A program made the translations under genes and the position numbers. The notes below the pieces were generated by a model that made no database searches, was not told where the DNA came from, and saw only the letters and a program-made list of their open reading frames with translations. A DNA stretch of 64,000 bases from Methanobacteriaceae archaeon (GTDB lineage Archaea; Methanobacteriota; Methanobacteria; Methanobacteriales; Methanobacteriaceae), in NCBI GenBank assembly GCA_013403005.1, contig JACBOA010000010.1, positions 1-64,000 on the forward strand, given 5' to 3'. Shown one piece after another: positions 39,665-51,332 of the stretch (within the stretch, counting starts at the first letter, position 1; each line of letters begins with the position of its first letter).

Positions 39665-39803
39665 GGGGCTGTAAAGTTAATGGTTGTTGGACTGTTTATC
39701 AAAATTTGAAATTTGTTTATTAGTGTTCTTTCACCAAACAAAGACAAATTAAGGCAAAAATTATTTGCAAACATCTCTCAACCACCAATAACTTTACAAC
39801 CCT
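39665..39803 (+). mobile_element. MITE copy A with 8-bp target duplication
   Basis: A 139-bp non-coding element. The left end is GGGGCTGTAAAGTTAATGG and the right end is CCAATAACTTTACAACCCT, so the termini are inverted (TGTAAAGTTAWTGG). It is flanked by CTGAAATG at 39657-39664 and 39804-39811, a direct target duplication. The internal part contains TTCTTTCACCAAACAAA, shared with the copies at 41939-42074, 52239-52373 and 61335-61473. It has no coding capacity. Confidence 0.85.
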
Positions 39804-39906
39804 CTGAAATGTAAAAACATAACACCCCATAATAATAACTATCAAATAGATTTTTTAATCTTGTGCTCAACAATTTTTGTAATTTTGATGTTAAAAAAAA
39901 TTGTAT

Positions 39907-40518
39907 TTATGTTCTTGAATAATCATCAAAGCAGGGAATACAAACAAAATTGCCATTTTCTGCCCGTGCTCTGTGTTCTGAAACTAGTTCTCCACATTTA
40001 GCGCATTTAATTGATTGAAATATTCGAGCTTTTTCAGGAATGTCAATTTCTACATATTCTATTTTGAACAATTCATTATCTGGCATGTTAAGAATTTTTT
40101 GAGTTATTCTTTCCCTTTGTTTTTCAAATTCTAGTTCCTCTTCTTTACTAGCTGATCCAGAAAATATTTTTTTCTGAAGTTTTTTAAAATCTGAATCCAT
40201 TTCATCTACGCTTTTAATTAAAGATATGCGCAAAGCATAGCCAGTATCTCTATTTACAAAAATGTATACTTGTTTTCCATGGTCTTTAAATATTAAATTG
40301 CCTTTTCCGAAGGTACAGCCTGTTACAACTTGTATGGCATCCACACTGCAACTATCGTTTTCTACAATAGCCAAAAACTCTTCATCAACTGCTCGGGGTG
40401 AACTAAGTTCTTTTATGGCTATTTTTCCAGCACGATATCCTATAGCTATTCCGGGACATGAATGTCCATGAAACTCAGTGATATCTGAAAAAGAAAGTAT
40501 TTGATTTGATATTTCCAT
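39907..40518 (-). CDS. FmdE-family protein with C-terminal zinc ribbon
   Basis: The 203-residue protein starts with the FmdE hallmark [17 protein letters not shown], with His and Cys likely binding metal. It continues with the conserved [21 protein letters not shown], and ends in a zinc ribbon, CAKCGELV and CIPCFDD. FmdE was named after the molybdenum formylmethanofuran dehydrogenase operon. Its exact role is unsettled, and many copies occur outside that operon. It is followed, about 90 bases away, by the cupin gene upstream on the same strand. The three-gene group lies between two MITE copies. Confidence 0.9.
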   Translation of the reverse strand: MEISNQILSFSDITEFHGHSCPGIAIGYRAGKIAIKELSSPRAVDEEFLAIVENDSCSVDAIQVVTGCTFGKGNLIFKDHGKQVYIFVNRDTGYALRISLIKSVDEMDSDFKKLQKKIFSGSASKEEELEFEKQRERITQKILNMPDNELFKIEYVEIDIPEKARIFQSIKCAKCGELVSEHRARAENGNFVCIPCFDDYSRT

Positions 40519-40609
40519 TTTATCACCTATATAACGATTTTTTAAATTATTTAAAAAATAAAAAAGAATTTTATATTAATAAGCCTGATTTATCCGTGAA
40601 TTCTCTGTT

Positions 40610-41155
40610 TTATTCCATTTTGCAGTTCCAGTCATAAGGGATAATATCATTCTCAATGGGATTAACCCGCCTTTCATCTACATCTTCGGGGTCATACAAC
40701 AGAGAAGGCATTCCTATTACCACAGATATCTCATTGCCCACATTTTTTGTACCGTGGAAGACTCCCGGAGGGATGTAAATTACACGAGGATATTTTTCAC
40801 CCATAAATATCTCATTAAGAACTTTGTAGGTAGGTGAATCTTCTCTATAATCATATAATGCAACTTTTACCATTCCAGTAACGCAAACCAGATGATCTTC
40901 CTGTTTGGAATGGAGATGCCAACCCTTAATCATTCCAGGATAAGAATATGAAGCAATTATTTGCTTGATATTCTGTGCTTTCAGCTCCTCATCGTCTAAA
41001 CGTATGAGTTCAGTTAAATACCCTCTTTCATCACTGAAAAGTTTTATATCCTTCATAACAACGCCTTCAATGAGTTCTTCACCATAAAAACCTGGAATAT
41101 TTTGAACTCGAGGCTTTTCCAGTTTATTAAAATCTGCCATGCTTTTTATTTGCAT
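40610..41155 (-). CDS. RmlC-like cupin (dTDP-sugar epimerase family)
   Basis: The 181-residue cupin is related to dTDP-4-dehydrorhamnose 3,5-epimerases: SDERGYLTELIR at the N-terminus, then IKGWHLHSKQEDHLVCVTG with the H-x-H of the sugar site, VALYDYREDS and YIPPGVFHGT. It may modify a nucleotide sugar or be a cupin isomerase of other substrate. No other rml genes are near, so the pathway is unclear. It starts two bases from the end of the flavin-reductase gene, which indicates one operon. Confidence 0.85.
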   Translation of the reverse strand: MQIKSMADFNKLEKPRVQNIPGFYGEELIEGVVMKDIKLFSDERGYLTELIRLDDEELKAQNIKQIIASYSYPGMIKGWHLHSKQEDHLVCVTGMVKVALYDYREDSPTYKVLNEIFMGEKYPRVIYIPPGVFHGTKNVGNEISVVIGMPSLLYDPEDVDERRVNPIENDIIPYDWNCKME

Positions 41156-41157
41156 TT

Positions 41158-41789
41158 TTACACCTCTTTTTTTTCATACATCCATGATAATGGATCTTTA
41201 CCGTCTTCAAACATGGCTCCGTAAGGTTCGAATTTATCAATATCTTTGACGGTGCAGAAATGCATTCCCTGGTCTGATTCTGTCATCATCAATGGTTTAG
41301 CCTTTGCTATGTCCCAGGAACCGTCTTCTGGGTTGTATATATCATCTCTTATTTCAAGATGCACCACTTTACCCATAATCAATAAGTAGGGGAACCCTTC
41401 GTATTCTTCTTCATGCATGTTATGGAGTTTGCATTCCATCCAGGCATAGCAACCTTCTATTCCTGGTGCTTTAACCTTCTTTGAGGGTTTTTCCTTTAAA
41501 TCTGCTAGTTCAAATTCATTAACATCGAAGGGAACATGCGAAGCTGTTGGTATCACTTTATCAACCATGTTCGCGCCAGCATATTAATTACAAATTCTTC
41601 TGTGCTTTCGATATTAACAAATGTGTCCCTCATTTTCGCTGAAGCCACACAAATCAGATCAAATGGACGTAAAACGGGCATAACACAAGAATATGGTGCT
41701 ATGTTCCTGATTCCATCTTCACTGGCTGTGGAAATGAATGCCACGGGTAGTGGTATCAGCGATTCTCTCTTAAAATTTTCCAATATCAT
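41158..41789 (-). CDS. Flavin reductase-like FMN-binding protein, frameshifted
   Basis: Two overlapping frames form one flavin-reductase-family protein. The N-terminal frame (41553-41789) reads [30 protein letters not shown] and EEFVINMLA. The C-terminal frame (41158-41568) reads [35 protein letters not shown] and MGKVVHLEI. At the join CTGGCGCGAAC should be CTGGGCGCGAAC (two C at plus 41576-41577 instead of three), giving [10 protein letters not shown]. Restoring one base gives 210 residues, the normal size. These proteins bind FMN and are often flavoredoxins or reductase partners. Either sequence error or a fresh mutation. Confidence 0.83.
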
Positions 41790-41938
41790 ATTACCACCAA
41801 TCTTCGTTGGATTTTAACATATATAAATATTAGCTTTTTATAAAAAAGTATTACAATTCTAATAAAATTTAGATGAATTTTATTACTTAATTCTCACGAG
41901 ATTACTTTCAAACCATTTAAATAAAACTTTTTAAATAT

Positions 41939-42074
41939 TGGTTGAAAAAATAATGGGTGTTGGACTTTTCATTAAAATTTAAAATTCGTTTGTTATGTTT
42001 TTTCATCAAACAAAGACAGTTTAAGGCAAAAATTTTTAGCAAATATCAAATAACCCTCAATAACTTTACAGTCA
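41939..42074 (+). mobile_element. MITE copy B, degraded ends
   Basis: Same orientation as the copy at 39665-39803. It shares TAATGGGTGTTGGAC at the left, TCATCAAACAAAGACA in the middle and CAATAACTTTACAGT at the right. The left terminus is eroded (TTGAAAAAATAATGG), and no target duplication is visible. It bounds the fmdE-cupin-flavin reductase cluster on the other side. Confidence 0.7.
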
Positions 42075-42495
42075 CAGCCTAACACAAATTATATATAGGT
42101 GTTTGTAACTAAATTCACTGAAAGTGATGTTTTGATGTTCAGGGAAAGAAATCTTTCTATTGAACATTAAAGTTGGAGCTAATGAGAAATTTGGAGTAAA
42201 TTCTCAAAAATACTTATGCATTTTTCACAAATTCCACTAAGTTCTAATTTATTAATCGCTTAAACAGGGAAAATATTCTATTTATGTGCTTAAATTATTC
42301 TCATAATGTCTGATTATCAACGAGCTGAGTAGATGTCATTATGGGAAGGTGTCATTAATGGGAATATATTTTATTGAATAATGGTCGAATAATGGTCTTA
42401 AATATAATACAAAATTAGATAAATTGTAATAAAATTGTAATAATGTATTGATGATTATAAATTGTTAGGAATCATGCAAACAGTGAGGTGTTTCA
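42075..42495. other. Intergenic region upstream of secreted Cys-rich gene
   Basis: No gene seen. It has several short direct repeats, such as GAATAATGGTC twice at about 42376-42397, TGTCATTATGGGA/TGTCATTAATGGGA near 42334-42362 and AAATTGTAATA twice near 42420-42440. These may be slippage products or regulator sites. Confidence 0.35.
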
Positions 42496-42615
42496 ATGTA
42501 TTACAAGTGGTTCAATGAACCCAATAGTCATTAGTGGCGATTGTGGCAAACCGATAAAACCAACTGGTACCACAAAAATGTGGCATGCCCCATATTTGGC
42601 ATGATTTTTGTCGGA

Positions 42616-43209
42616 ATGAACCAACGGAGGAATTATATTAAGCGAAATTTATACAAAGCGGCTATTGTCGTTTTATTATTGGGAGCATTGCCGGTGAGCA
42701 GTGCTTCATCAATTGGAGGATATTTTATACCGGGGGGAATGTACGGTGGTGAATCTGGATATCACTACTGGGAAAACTACTGTCCACTCTGCCATCATTA
42801 TGGTTGTCTGGAAGTGAACCCCAAAGGAACACACGAAGGTGAAATAACCTGTTCTCGTTGTGATGCAGATTATGATGGATGCTCAGGTTATGATAAGTAT
42901 GATGGAGGTGCAAGGGCTAAATTGATCCCAGCAGTGATAGAAACCAAACCAGAAGCACAAGCAGCACCTCAATTCACAGAGTCAACAGCAAAACCCGAAA
43001 TCCAGGAAACTAAAAATTCAACACCAAATTCAACATCAAATTACTTTATAAATCAGGATTCAAAGAATTTAACCTCAAAAGCTTTAATAACTGAGGTAGA
43101 ACAGCCTGATACAACCATTTCTGTGAATTTAGGTGTTAGTAAGGTACTGGTAAACCATACCGTACTCCAATCCCACCTTGAAAAAATAAGTAGATACTGG
43201 TTGGTCTAA
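42616..43209 (+). CDS. Secreted or membrane-anchored Cys-rich protein, unknown family
   Basis: Starting at ATG 42616 the protein is 197 residues: a basic N-terminus (NQRRNYIKRN), a hydrophobic signal segment (AAIVVLLLGALPVSSA), then CPLCHHYGC and CSRCDADYDGC, two metal-ribbon-like Cys groups. A Thr/Ser/Asn/Pro-rich linker follows and a C-terminal helix. The role is unknown, presumably cell-surface. The frame is open further upstream to TTG 42541. Still in frame, an ATG at 42496 with an excellent GAGGTG site leads after 12 codons to a TAG at 42532, so the true start is doubtful. A hairpin with T-run ends the gene. Confidence 0.6.
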   Translation: MNQRRNYIKRNLYKAAIVVLLLGALPVSSASSIGGYFIPGGMYGGESGYHYWENYCPLCHHYGCLEVNPKGTHEGEITCSRCDADYDGCSGYDKYDGGARAKLIPAVIETKPEAQAAPQFTESTAKPEIQETKNSTPNSTSNYFINQDSKNLTSKALITEVEQPDTTISVNLGVSKVLVNHTVLQSHLEKISRYWLV

Positions 43210-43231
43210 AAACCAGCCACCATTTTTTTTT
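43198..43231 (+). terminator. Hairpin plus T-run terminator
   Basis: TGGTTGGT at 43198-43205 pairs with ACCAGCCA at 43211-43218 (one G-T pair), followed by a run of nine T at about 43223-43231. It overlaps the stop codon of the preceding gene. Confidence 0.5.
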
Positions 43232-43395
43232 ATTCAACTAAATAGATTATAAGAATTCATTTTTAATTATTATCTGTAGTTTCATCTCAGTTGCATTAAT
43301 TCTTCTAAAAACAAGTCGAATGCAGTGCAAATTTTGTAAAATAAAATGATAATTCAAAGTATTATAACTTTGTTTTTATAGGGATTGCTCTGTTC

Positions 43396-44145
43396 TTAAA
43401 CCTTTTTTTCCATATATTTTAAACTTTCAGAAACGTCCTGGGGATTTTTCACCTCTACCACCAGAACTCCACGGTATTTAAGTTTTTTCAGTGCTTTGAA
43501 GATTGAATTGAAGTCTATATTCCCAGTGCCCAGTGCATTGTGATGATCCCATGTCCCATCATTGTCACTGAGGTGGATGTGTTTAATCAGAGGAGATTGA
43601 ATCATATCCTGAGGTTTGAAACCTGAATTATGAGCATGTCCCACATCTAAAGTCATATATGCATCTATCCCATCTAAAAGGGAGTTTAATTCTTCCAAGT
43701 CCTGGAATAGAAGGCCTTCAATCACGGGCATGTTCTCCACACACATTAAAACACCGCAATCTTGAGCGTAAAGGTTACATTCACTTAAAGATTCCATATT
43801 ATATTCGTAAATCTTTTTTTCAATTCTCTGACCCATAATGGGCATACTACCAGGATGAACAACCACTATTTCCGCATCCCACTCCACAGCCCGGTCCATG
43901 GACCTTTTAATTTCCTGTATAGATGATTGGCGTATAGTCTGGTTATGGGATGCCAGGTTAATATCTGATAGGGGGGAATGTACAGTGAGTTTGACCTGAT
44001 ATGATTCCAAAATATCCTGATCTATACCATCATAAGGATATTCATTAATTATTTCACAATAATCAACATTAAGGGATTCAAGACCCTCAAGAACTTGACA
44101 TATGGGCTGGGGATAAAGAGCCAGAGTAGAGACACCAATTTTCAT
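43396..44145 (-). CDS. Sugar phosphate isomerase/epimerase-like TIM-barrel protein
   Basis: The 249-residue protein belongs to the AP-endonuclease-2/xylose-isomerase-like TIM barrel superfamily: MKIGVSTLALYPQPI at the N-terminus, YEIINEYP-like strand end, KLTVHSPLSDINLAS, VVHPGSMP, CVENMPV, MTLDVGHAHNSG and IKHIHLSDNDG. The His, Glu and Asp of these strand ends bind a divalent metal. The substrate cannot be told from sequence. It is a single gene with AT-rich flanks. Confidence 0.83.
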   Translation of the reverse strand: MKIGVSTLALYPQPICQVLEGLESLNVDYCEIINEYPYDGIDQDILESYQVKLTVHSPLSDINLASHNQTIRQSSIQEIKRSMDRAVEWDAEIVVVHPGSMPIMGQRIEKKIYEYNMESLSECNLYAQDCGVLMCVENMPVIEGLLFQDLEELNSLLDGIDAYMTLDVGHAHNSGFKPQDMIQSPLIKHIHLSDNDGTWDHHNALGTGNIDFNSIFKALKKLKYRGVLVVEVKNPQDVSESLKYMEKKV

Positions 44146-44337
44146 TCATTATACTCCTTTAAATTGTTTAATGCACCATTTTTTTTTTATAATAAACATT
44201 CCACCATTCAACAAGCTTATTAAATTCCTAAAAAATAAATCGCAGTCTGCATCAGTTTTGGTTATATTAAAATTCAGTCTTGAACTATTATAAATCTCAT
44301 AAGACTTTCATCTTCCAGAATAATCACTAAGTTTGAT

Positions 44338-46208
<1,871 letters not shown>

Positions 46209-46212
<4 letters not shown>

Positions 46213-46613
46213 TCTCCATAAACATTTTCCGGTTCAAAAACCTTGTCTTTAACTATTTTAAGTTTAAATCCATCTTCATCTTTTATCTCTCTATAGAAAC
46301 ATGAATAATAACCTTCGTGGCAGGCAGCACCATTCTGTTCAACCTTCATGAGAATGGCATCCAGATCACAATCAGTAAGTATTTCCCGCACTTGTTGGGT
46401 GTGACCGGAACTTTCACCCTTTAACCAGAGCTGGTGGCGACTGGTACTCCAGTAGTGGGCTTTACCAGTTTCAATGGTCTTTTGAAATGCTTCACGGTTC
46501 ATGTAGGCTACCATTAGCACTTCCCCACTTTCATAGTCCTGGGATATGGCAATAACCAGTTTTTCTCCATTAATCACATGGCGGTAGTTTAGTTGGGGTA
46601 ATTCCATTAACAT
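46209..46613 (-). CDS. hisI: Phosphoribosyl-AMP cyclohydrolase
   Basis: The 134-residue zinc enzyme opens the adenine ring of phosphoribosyl-AMP in histidine synthesis. It has [34 protein letters not shown], and Cys residues in TDCDLDAIL and [15 protein letters not shown] that bind Zn. It is a stand-alone form without hisE fused. It overlaps the PINA-type gene and lies about 70 bases from hisS, so histidine synthesis and charging genes are neighbours. Confidence 0.96.
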
Positions 46614-46680
46614 CAGTCCTTATTTACTAATCTAAATTATTTTTTAATCTCCTGTACTCTTTCAATCTTCTAAAAACCCA

Positions 46681-47976
<1,296 letters not shown>

Positions 47977-48047
47977 GTTTATTGCCTGCCTCAAAAAAGT
48001 GAATTTTTTTTGATTGTTACATTTCTAAATAGTTGCATTTCAAGAAT

Positions 48048-48129
48048 ATAGATCTTATTTATAGATCTTATTTTAGAATGGTGGATAATTATTTTCAATC
48101 TGATTAAATGCGTCATGATTTATAGATCT
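48048..48129. repeat. ATAGATCT repeats upstream of hisS
   Basis: ATAGATCT occurs at 48048, 48061 and 48122. The first two are part of a 13-base tandem (ATAGATCTTATTT). ATCTACCATA is duplicated at about 48126-48150. All lie 70-170 bases before the hisS start. They are possible regulator sites or simple slippage. Confidence 0.4.
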
Positions 48130-48209
48130 ACCATAATAAATCTACCATAGGTTTATGATTTATTCATTAATGGTAATAAATAAAAAAGGCCTTCAAATGG
48201 TTTTAAATC

Positions 48210-48875
48210 TTATTCATAGTATTTTAGGTACTCTTTTAGCATTTTAGGGAATGATTTAGCACTTAAAAAGCGCAGTCCCAGTCTTTCGGCCCAGACCTTG
48301 ATCCCTTCATCTGCAGCCACCACTCCAGCTCCCAATTCCTTGGCTAATAGAAGCACATCCAGGTCAGGGGCACTGTCCAGGGTTCCTTTTCTGAGAGCTG
48401 CTCGGTAGCGTTTTCTGAAATCCTTTATGGCCTTGCCTATGACTTCCATTTCGATCTGGGTTTTTTTCTCACCACGGGACATCATTACCATGGATTCCAC
48501 AGCTGCCTCCCATACTGCACTCTCTGAGATGCGCATACCCTTATTCATACGTTCCCGCATGTCATGCACGTATTCGTAGAATATTTCGGAGGGTATTTTG
48601 GTGTCGTATCTGTTGGGTGATTTTTTCACAATCCAGGTTTCTGCCTTGATCATGATTTCCTGGGGACATTCATAGCGGGTTATGTAATCAGTGAATTCCT
48701 TATAGGTTATGGGGGGCATGTGACAGCTCATGTTGAGTTTTATCCTGGAACGAGCTATCAAATCCAGCAGGCACTCTACGGTCTTGTTCAGTTCCCCCTC
48801 ACCGTAATCCTCCCTTAACTGATTATCAGTAAAGGCAGTTGTATCTAAAACGAACCTCTGTTTAGCAATCATCAT
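48210..48875 (-). CDS. RNA ligase partner protein (PIN-like)
   Basis: The 221-residue protein matches the archaeal family called RNA ligase partner. It has RFVLDTTAFTDNQLRE at the N-terminus with the PIN Asp, then CHMPPITYKEF, RISESAVWEAA and PDLDVLLLAKELGAGVVAADEGI. The acidic residues form a PIN-type nuclease site. It usually sits beside an ATP-dependent RNA ligase gene, but no such gene is in this window. It may act in RNA circularisation or end repair; this is inference from the family name and fold. Confidence 0.88.
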   Translation of the reverse strand: MMIAKQRFVLDTTAFTDNQLREDYGEGELNKTVECLLDLIARSRIKLNMSCHMPPITYKEFTDYITRYECPQEIMIKAETWIVKKSPNRYDTKIPSEIFYEYVHDMRERMNKGMRISESAVWEAAVESMVMMSRGEKKTQIEMEVIGKAIKDFRKRYRAALRKGTLDSAPDLDVLLLAKELGAGVVAADEGIKVWAERLGLRFLSAKSFPKMLKEYLKYYE

Positions 48876-49692
48876 CCAAAACCCCTCAAAAATTTTATTA
48901 ATAAATCATATTATAACTTGAAACTTGGGTATTATCCATTAACTCTGAGAATCCCCATATTTACAATCCTTTCTGAAGATGACAAATCAATATCTTTTAT
49001 TTAACATAAGCTCTTAACATTTTAATTTCTAAAATGATTAATATAAACATTTTGCAGTAGGGTTTATAGAAACCTTAATAATTACCTTGCCCTTTTTTTC
49101 AGCGGCTCAAAGGGTGTCATTCATACATTTCAAGGCCATTGGTTTTAAAAACTTAACATGGCAGCGTCATGATTTGCGGAAAATGTTAAAAAGTCTTACA
49201 ATCAACAAACTCTGGATTTATCTGTCATTCAGATGCCTAAGCCAGATTTCCAGAGTATCCTAGTAAAAACCAATTAACAGGGTTTACAATTGCATATTTT
49301 CAATTGAAGATGATTACAATAAATATTAATGGAATCATCAAATCCATATGCTGATGATTTTAAGAGAGGATCATCAGACGGATTTCCATAAACGTCTTCA
49401 AAAGATGGATCTAGTTGAAACATACAATTTTAAGATGAAAATAATTGATAGAACCTTAAATATGGTCAGACTACTTGATCCTAAAAATATTAAGGCTTTT
49501 ATGATCACCGGACCTTCTCAAATCCATAATATGAAACCCTGTTAGAGAGTACAATGATAAAGAGTATATGATGCATTGATTGCTCTTTCAAGGATCAAAT
49601 GATATAAAACATTCAAAAAATATCAACTTCTTATAATTTTACAGTCATGATAATAGAAAATGTTTATATATTAATATTATATATTATGAATC
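48876..49692. other. Long non-coding or decayed stretch before zinc-ribbon genes
   Basis: About 800 bases without a convincing gene. A 65-codon plus frame at 49348-49545 has no ribosome site and no recognised family; it may be a fragment of an old gene. A TATA element, GTTTATATATTA at about 49661-49672, is placed to start a leaderless transcript of the next gene. Confidence 0.4.
49661..49672 (+). promoter_or_regulatory. TATA box of leaderless zinc-ribbon gene
   Basis: GTTTATATATTA is about 25 bases before the ATG at 49693, so transcription should start at or next to the start codon. No ribosome site is present between them. Confidence 0.5.
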
Positions 49693-50304
49693 ATGGCTTT
49701 TTGCAGTAGATGTAGTACAAAAAATGATGCAGATGCTAAATTCTGTAAAGAATGTGGGAATACTTTAACAAGAGAGTTAGAAACAACTGAAGATAAAAAA
49801 AGTAAATCTGAGAACTATATTTATGCTTTAATAACCATTATAGGTCTTACTTTTATAATAATTGATGGATTAGGAATAATTTTAAATTTTTTATTGGTTC
49901 CTTTAGGTCTTATCTTAACGTTGAGTGGATTAAATAAACTATTTCCTAAAATATTTAAACTTAAAGCTATCTTGATTGGATTCGCAGCATTTATTTTGGT
50001 ATACTATTTATTGTACATACTGTCATTCACATATATTCAGGATTTATCACCAGAGGGATATTTTACCCAATTTTTGATTTCCATACTTATAAGTGGGTTT
50101 ATGGTCGGTTATTTATCGGGTAAAAGTTATTTTAATGGAATTATATTAGGTTTATTAATGGGAATGATCTTTTCAATAGGGTTTACCAACAATATTATAA
50201 CTTTTATCGGTGGTTTTGTAACATTAACCGTATTCGGAACAACAGGAGGTCTAATTGGGGTTTTAATATACAGAAAAAAACATAACTATAAAGCTTTAGA
50301 CTGA
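49693..50304 (+). CDS. Zinc-ribbon membrane protein
   Basis: The 203-residue protein starts with a zinc ribbon, MAFCSRCSTKNDADAKFCKECG. A charged Lys/Glu linker follows, then about six membrane segments from residue 45 to 195. The N-terminal ribbon plus membrane domain is common in methanogen proteins of unknown function. The lack of a ribosome site and the TATA box at 49661-49672 suggest leaderless translation. A related ribbon heads the next gene, so the two are paralogous in part. Base composition is lower in GC than the housekeeping genes. Confidence 0.8.
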   Translation: MAFCSRCSTKNDADAKFCKECGNTLTRELETTEDKKSKSENYIYALITIIGLTFIIIDGLGIILNFLLVPLGLILTLSGLNKLFPKIFKLKAILIGFAAFILVYYLLYILSFTYIQDLSPEGYFTQFLISILISGFMVGYLSGKSYFNGIILGLLMGMIFSIGFTNNIITFIGGFVTLTVFGTTGGLIGVLIYRKKHNYKALD

Positions 50305-50390
50305 AAATTGTAAAATAATTATAAATACATGTTCTTTTTTTATTATAAACAAATTTATCTTGCTATTAATCGGATTGATGGGTGTTATAT

Positions 50391-50780
50391 ATGTTCTGTA
50401 CGGAATGCGGTGCTGCTAACATTGACGAAGCGAAATACTGTCAGGAATGTGGAAACATTCTAACTACGAATAATACAGAAAAAGAGCAGATTCAAACTAA
50501 AAATGAAAAGTTTGATATTTTAATGAGAAATTCCGGGTTTCTTACCATTGGATTAGGAGCATTTATAGGTTTATTTAATATAAATGCAGGATTATTAACC
50601 ATTTTTTTGGGTGCTCTTATGCTTCTATTAAAGAAAGTTGTACTATTGCCAGTTATTGGCACCCTAATTCTTCTGGCTGGAATCTACAACATTTTTTCAG
50701 GTAATAATTTTGGTTTGATCCAGTTTTTTATGGCCATTACATTTTTTTATAGTTCCTATCAATACAGAGACCTAATCTAG
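50391..50780 (+). CDS. Small zinc-ribbon membrane protein
   Basis: The 129-residue protein starts MFCTECGAANIDEAKYCQECGN, a zinc ribbon like that of the preceding gene. A short linker and three or four membrane segments follow (FLTIGLGAFIGLFN, LLTIFLGALMLLL). The ATG at 50391 has GGGTG at 50379-50384, six bases upstream. The GTG at 50382 within that site is unlikely. Function unknown. Confidence 0.78.
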   Translation: MFCTECGAANIDEAKYCQECGNILTTNNTEKEQIQTKNEKFDILMRNSGFLTIGLGAFIGLFNINAGLLTIFLGALMLLLKKVVLLPVIGTLILLAGIYNIFSGNNFGLIQFFMAITFFYSSYQYRDLI

Positions 50781-51124
50781 GTTAATTTGGAATATAATAA
50801 GTTCCATAATTGCCTATATGAATCCATTATTCTCTTTTTTTCATTGAGTAAATTTTGTAGGTATTAATCCGGAACTAGTTATGAGTCCGATGATAAGTCG
50901 ACGAAAAACATCTGGGTATCATAATAACTTTAGAATCTATTTGTCAACTCATCATATTACATTTAGCGACATTAAAGATAGATTTATGAAAAATTATCTT
51001 TATTTAATCAGCGAGTAACATGGCAACATCTGAAGGATAAATTAAATATGGTAAGTAGAATCCTTAGGCATCTTCGACAAAAAACAAAAGTGAGATAGGG
51101 GGTTTAGGAGATTATTAAAGTTTT
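50781..51124. other. Intergenic region without recognised gene
   Basis: Only short open stretches occur. One plus-strand frame of about 45 codons from an ATG near 50881 to a TAA near 51017 has no ribosome site and no family I recognise. Confidence 0.35.
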
Positions 51125-51301
51125 TTACGTAAATGCAAGGTATAAAAATCCAATTCCCATAAAAAAACAGAATATAATATTAAAATTAAGTGTCAAACCA
51201 GAAAATAAATCTTTCTTTTTCACATAAATAAAGAAAAAACCAGGAATTAAGTAACCCAAACCCATTATTAGGTAAAAATAATCGATCAAATGAACCACCA
51301 A
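51125..51301 (-). CDS. Possible small membrane protein
   Basis: A 58-codon minus-strand frame from TTG 51301 reads LVVHLIDYFYLIMGLGYLI and later FNIIFCFFMGIGFLYLAFT, two hydrophobic segments separated by a basic KKKDLFSG loop. Positive-inside topology and the 31-base gap to the upstream membrane-protein gene suggest one small operon. The start codon is weak and no ribosome site is clear. Confidence 0.4.
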   Translation of the reverse strand: MVVHLIDYFYLIMGLGYLIPGFFFIYVKKKDLFSGLTLNFNIIFCFFMGIGFLYLAFT

Positions 51302-51332
51302 GCATATAAAATTACTTAATTATTATATACAA

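Noticed and set aside
42496..42540. Pyrrolysine (TAG) coding in the secreted Cys-rich gene
   Set aside because: Only one TAG, no PYLIS-like structure recognised, and Methanobacteriales are not known to use pyrrolysine.
49348..49545. 65-codon plus-strand frame
   Set aside because: No ribosome site, no recognised motif; possibly a fragment of a lost gene but not supportable as a CDS.
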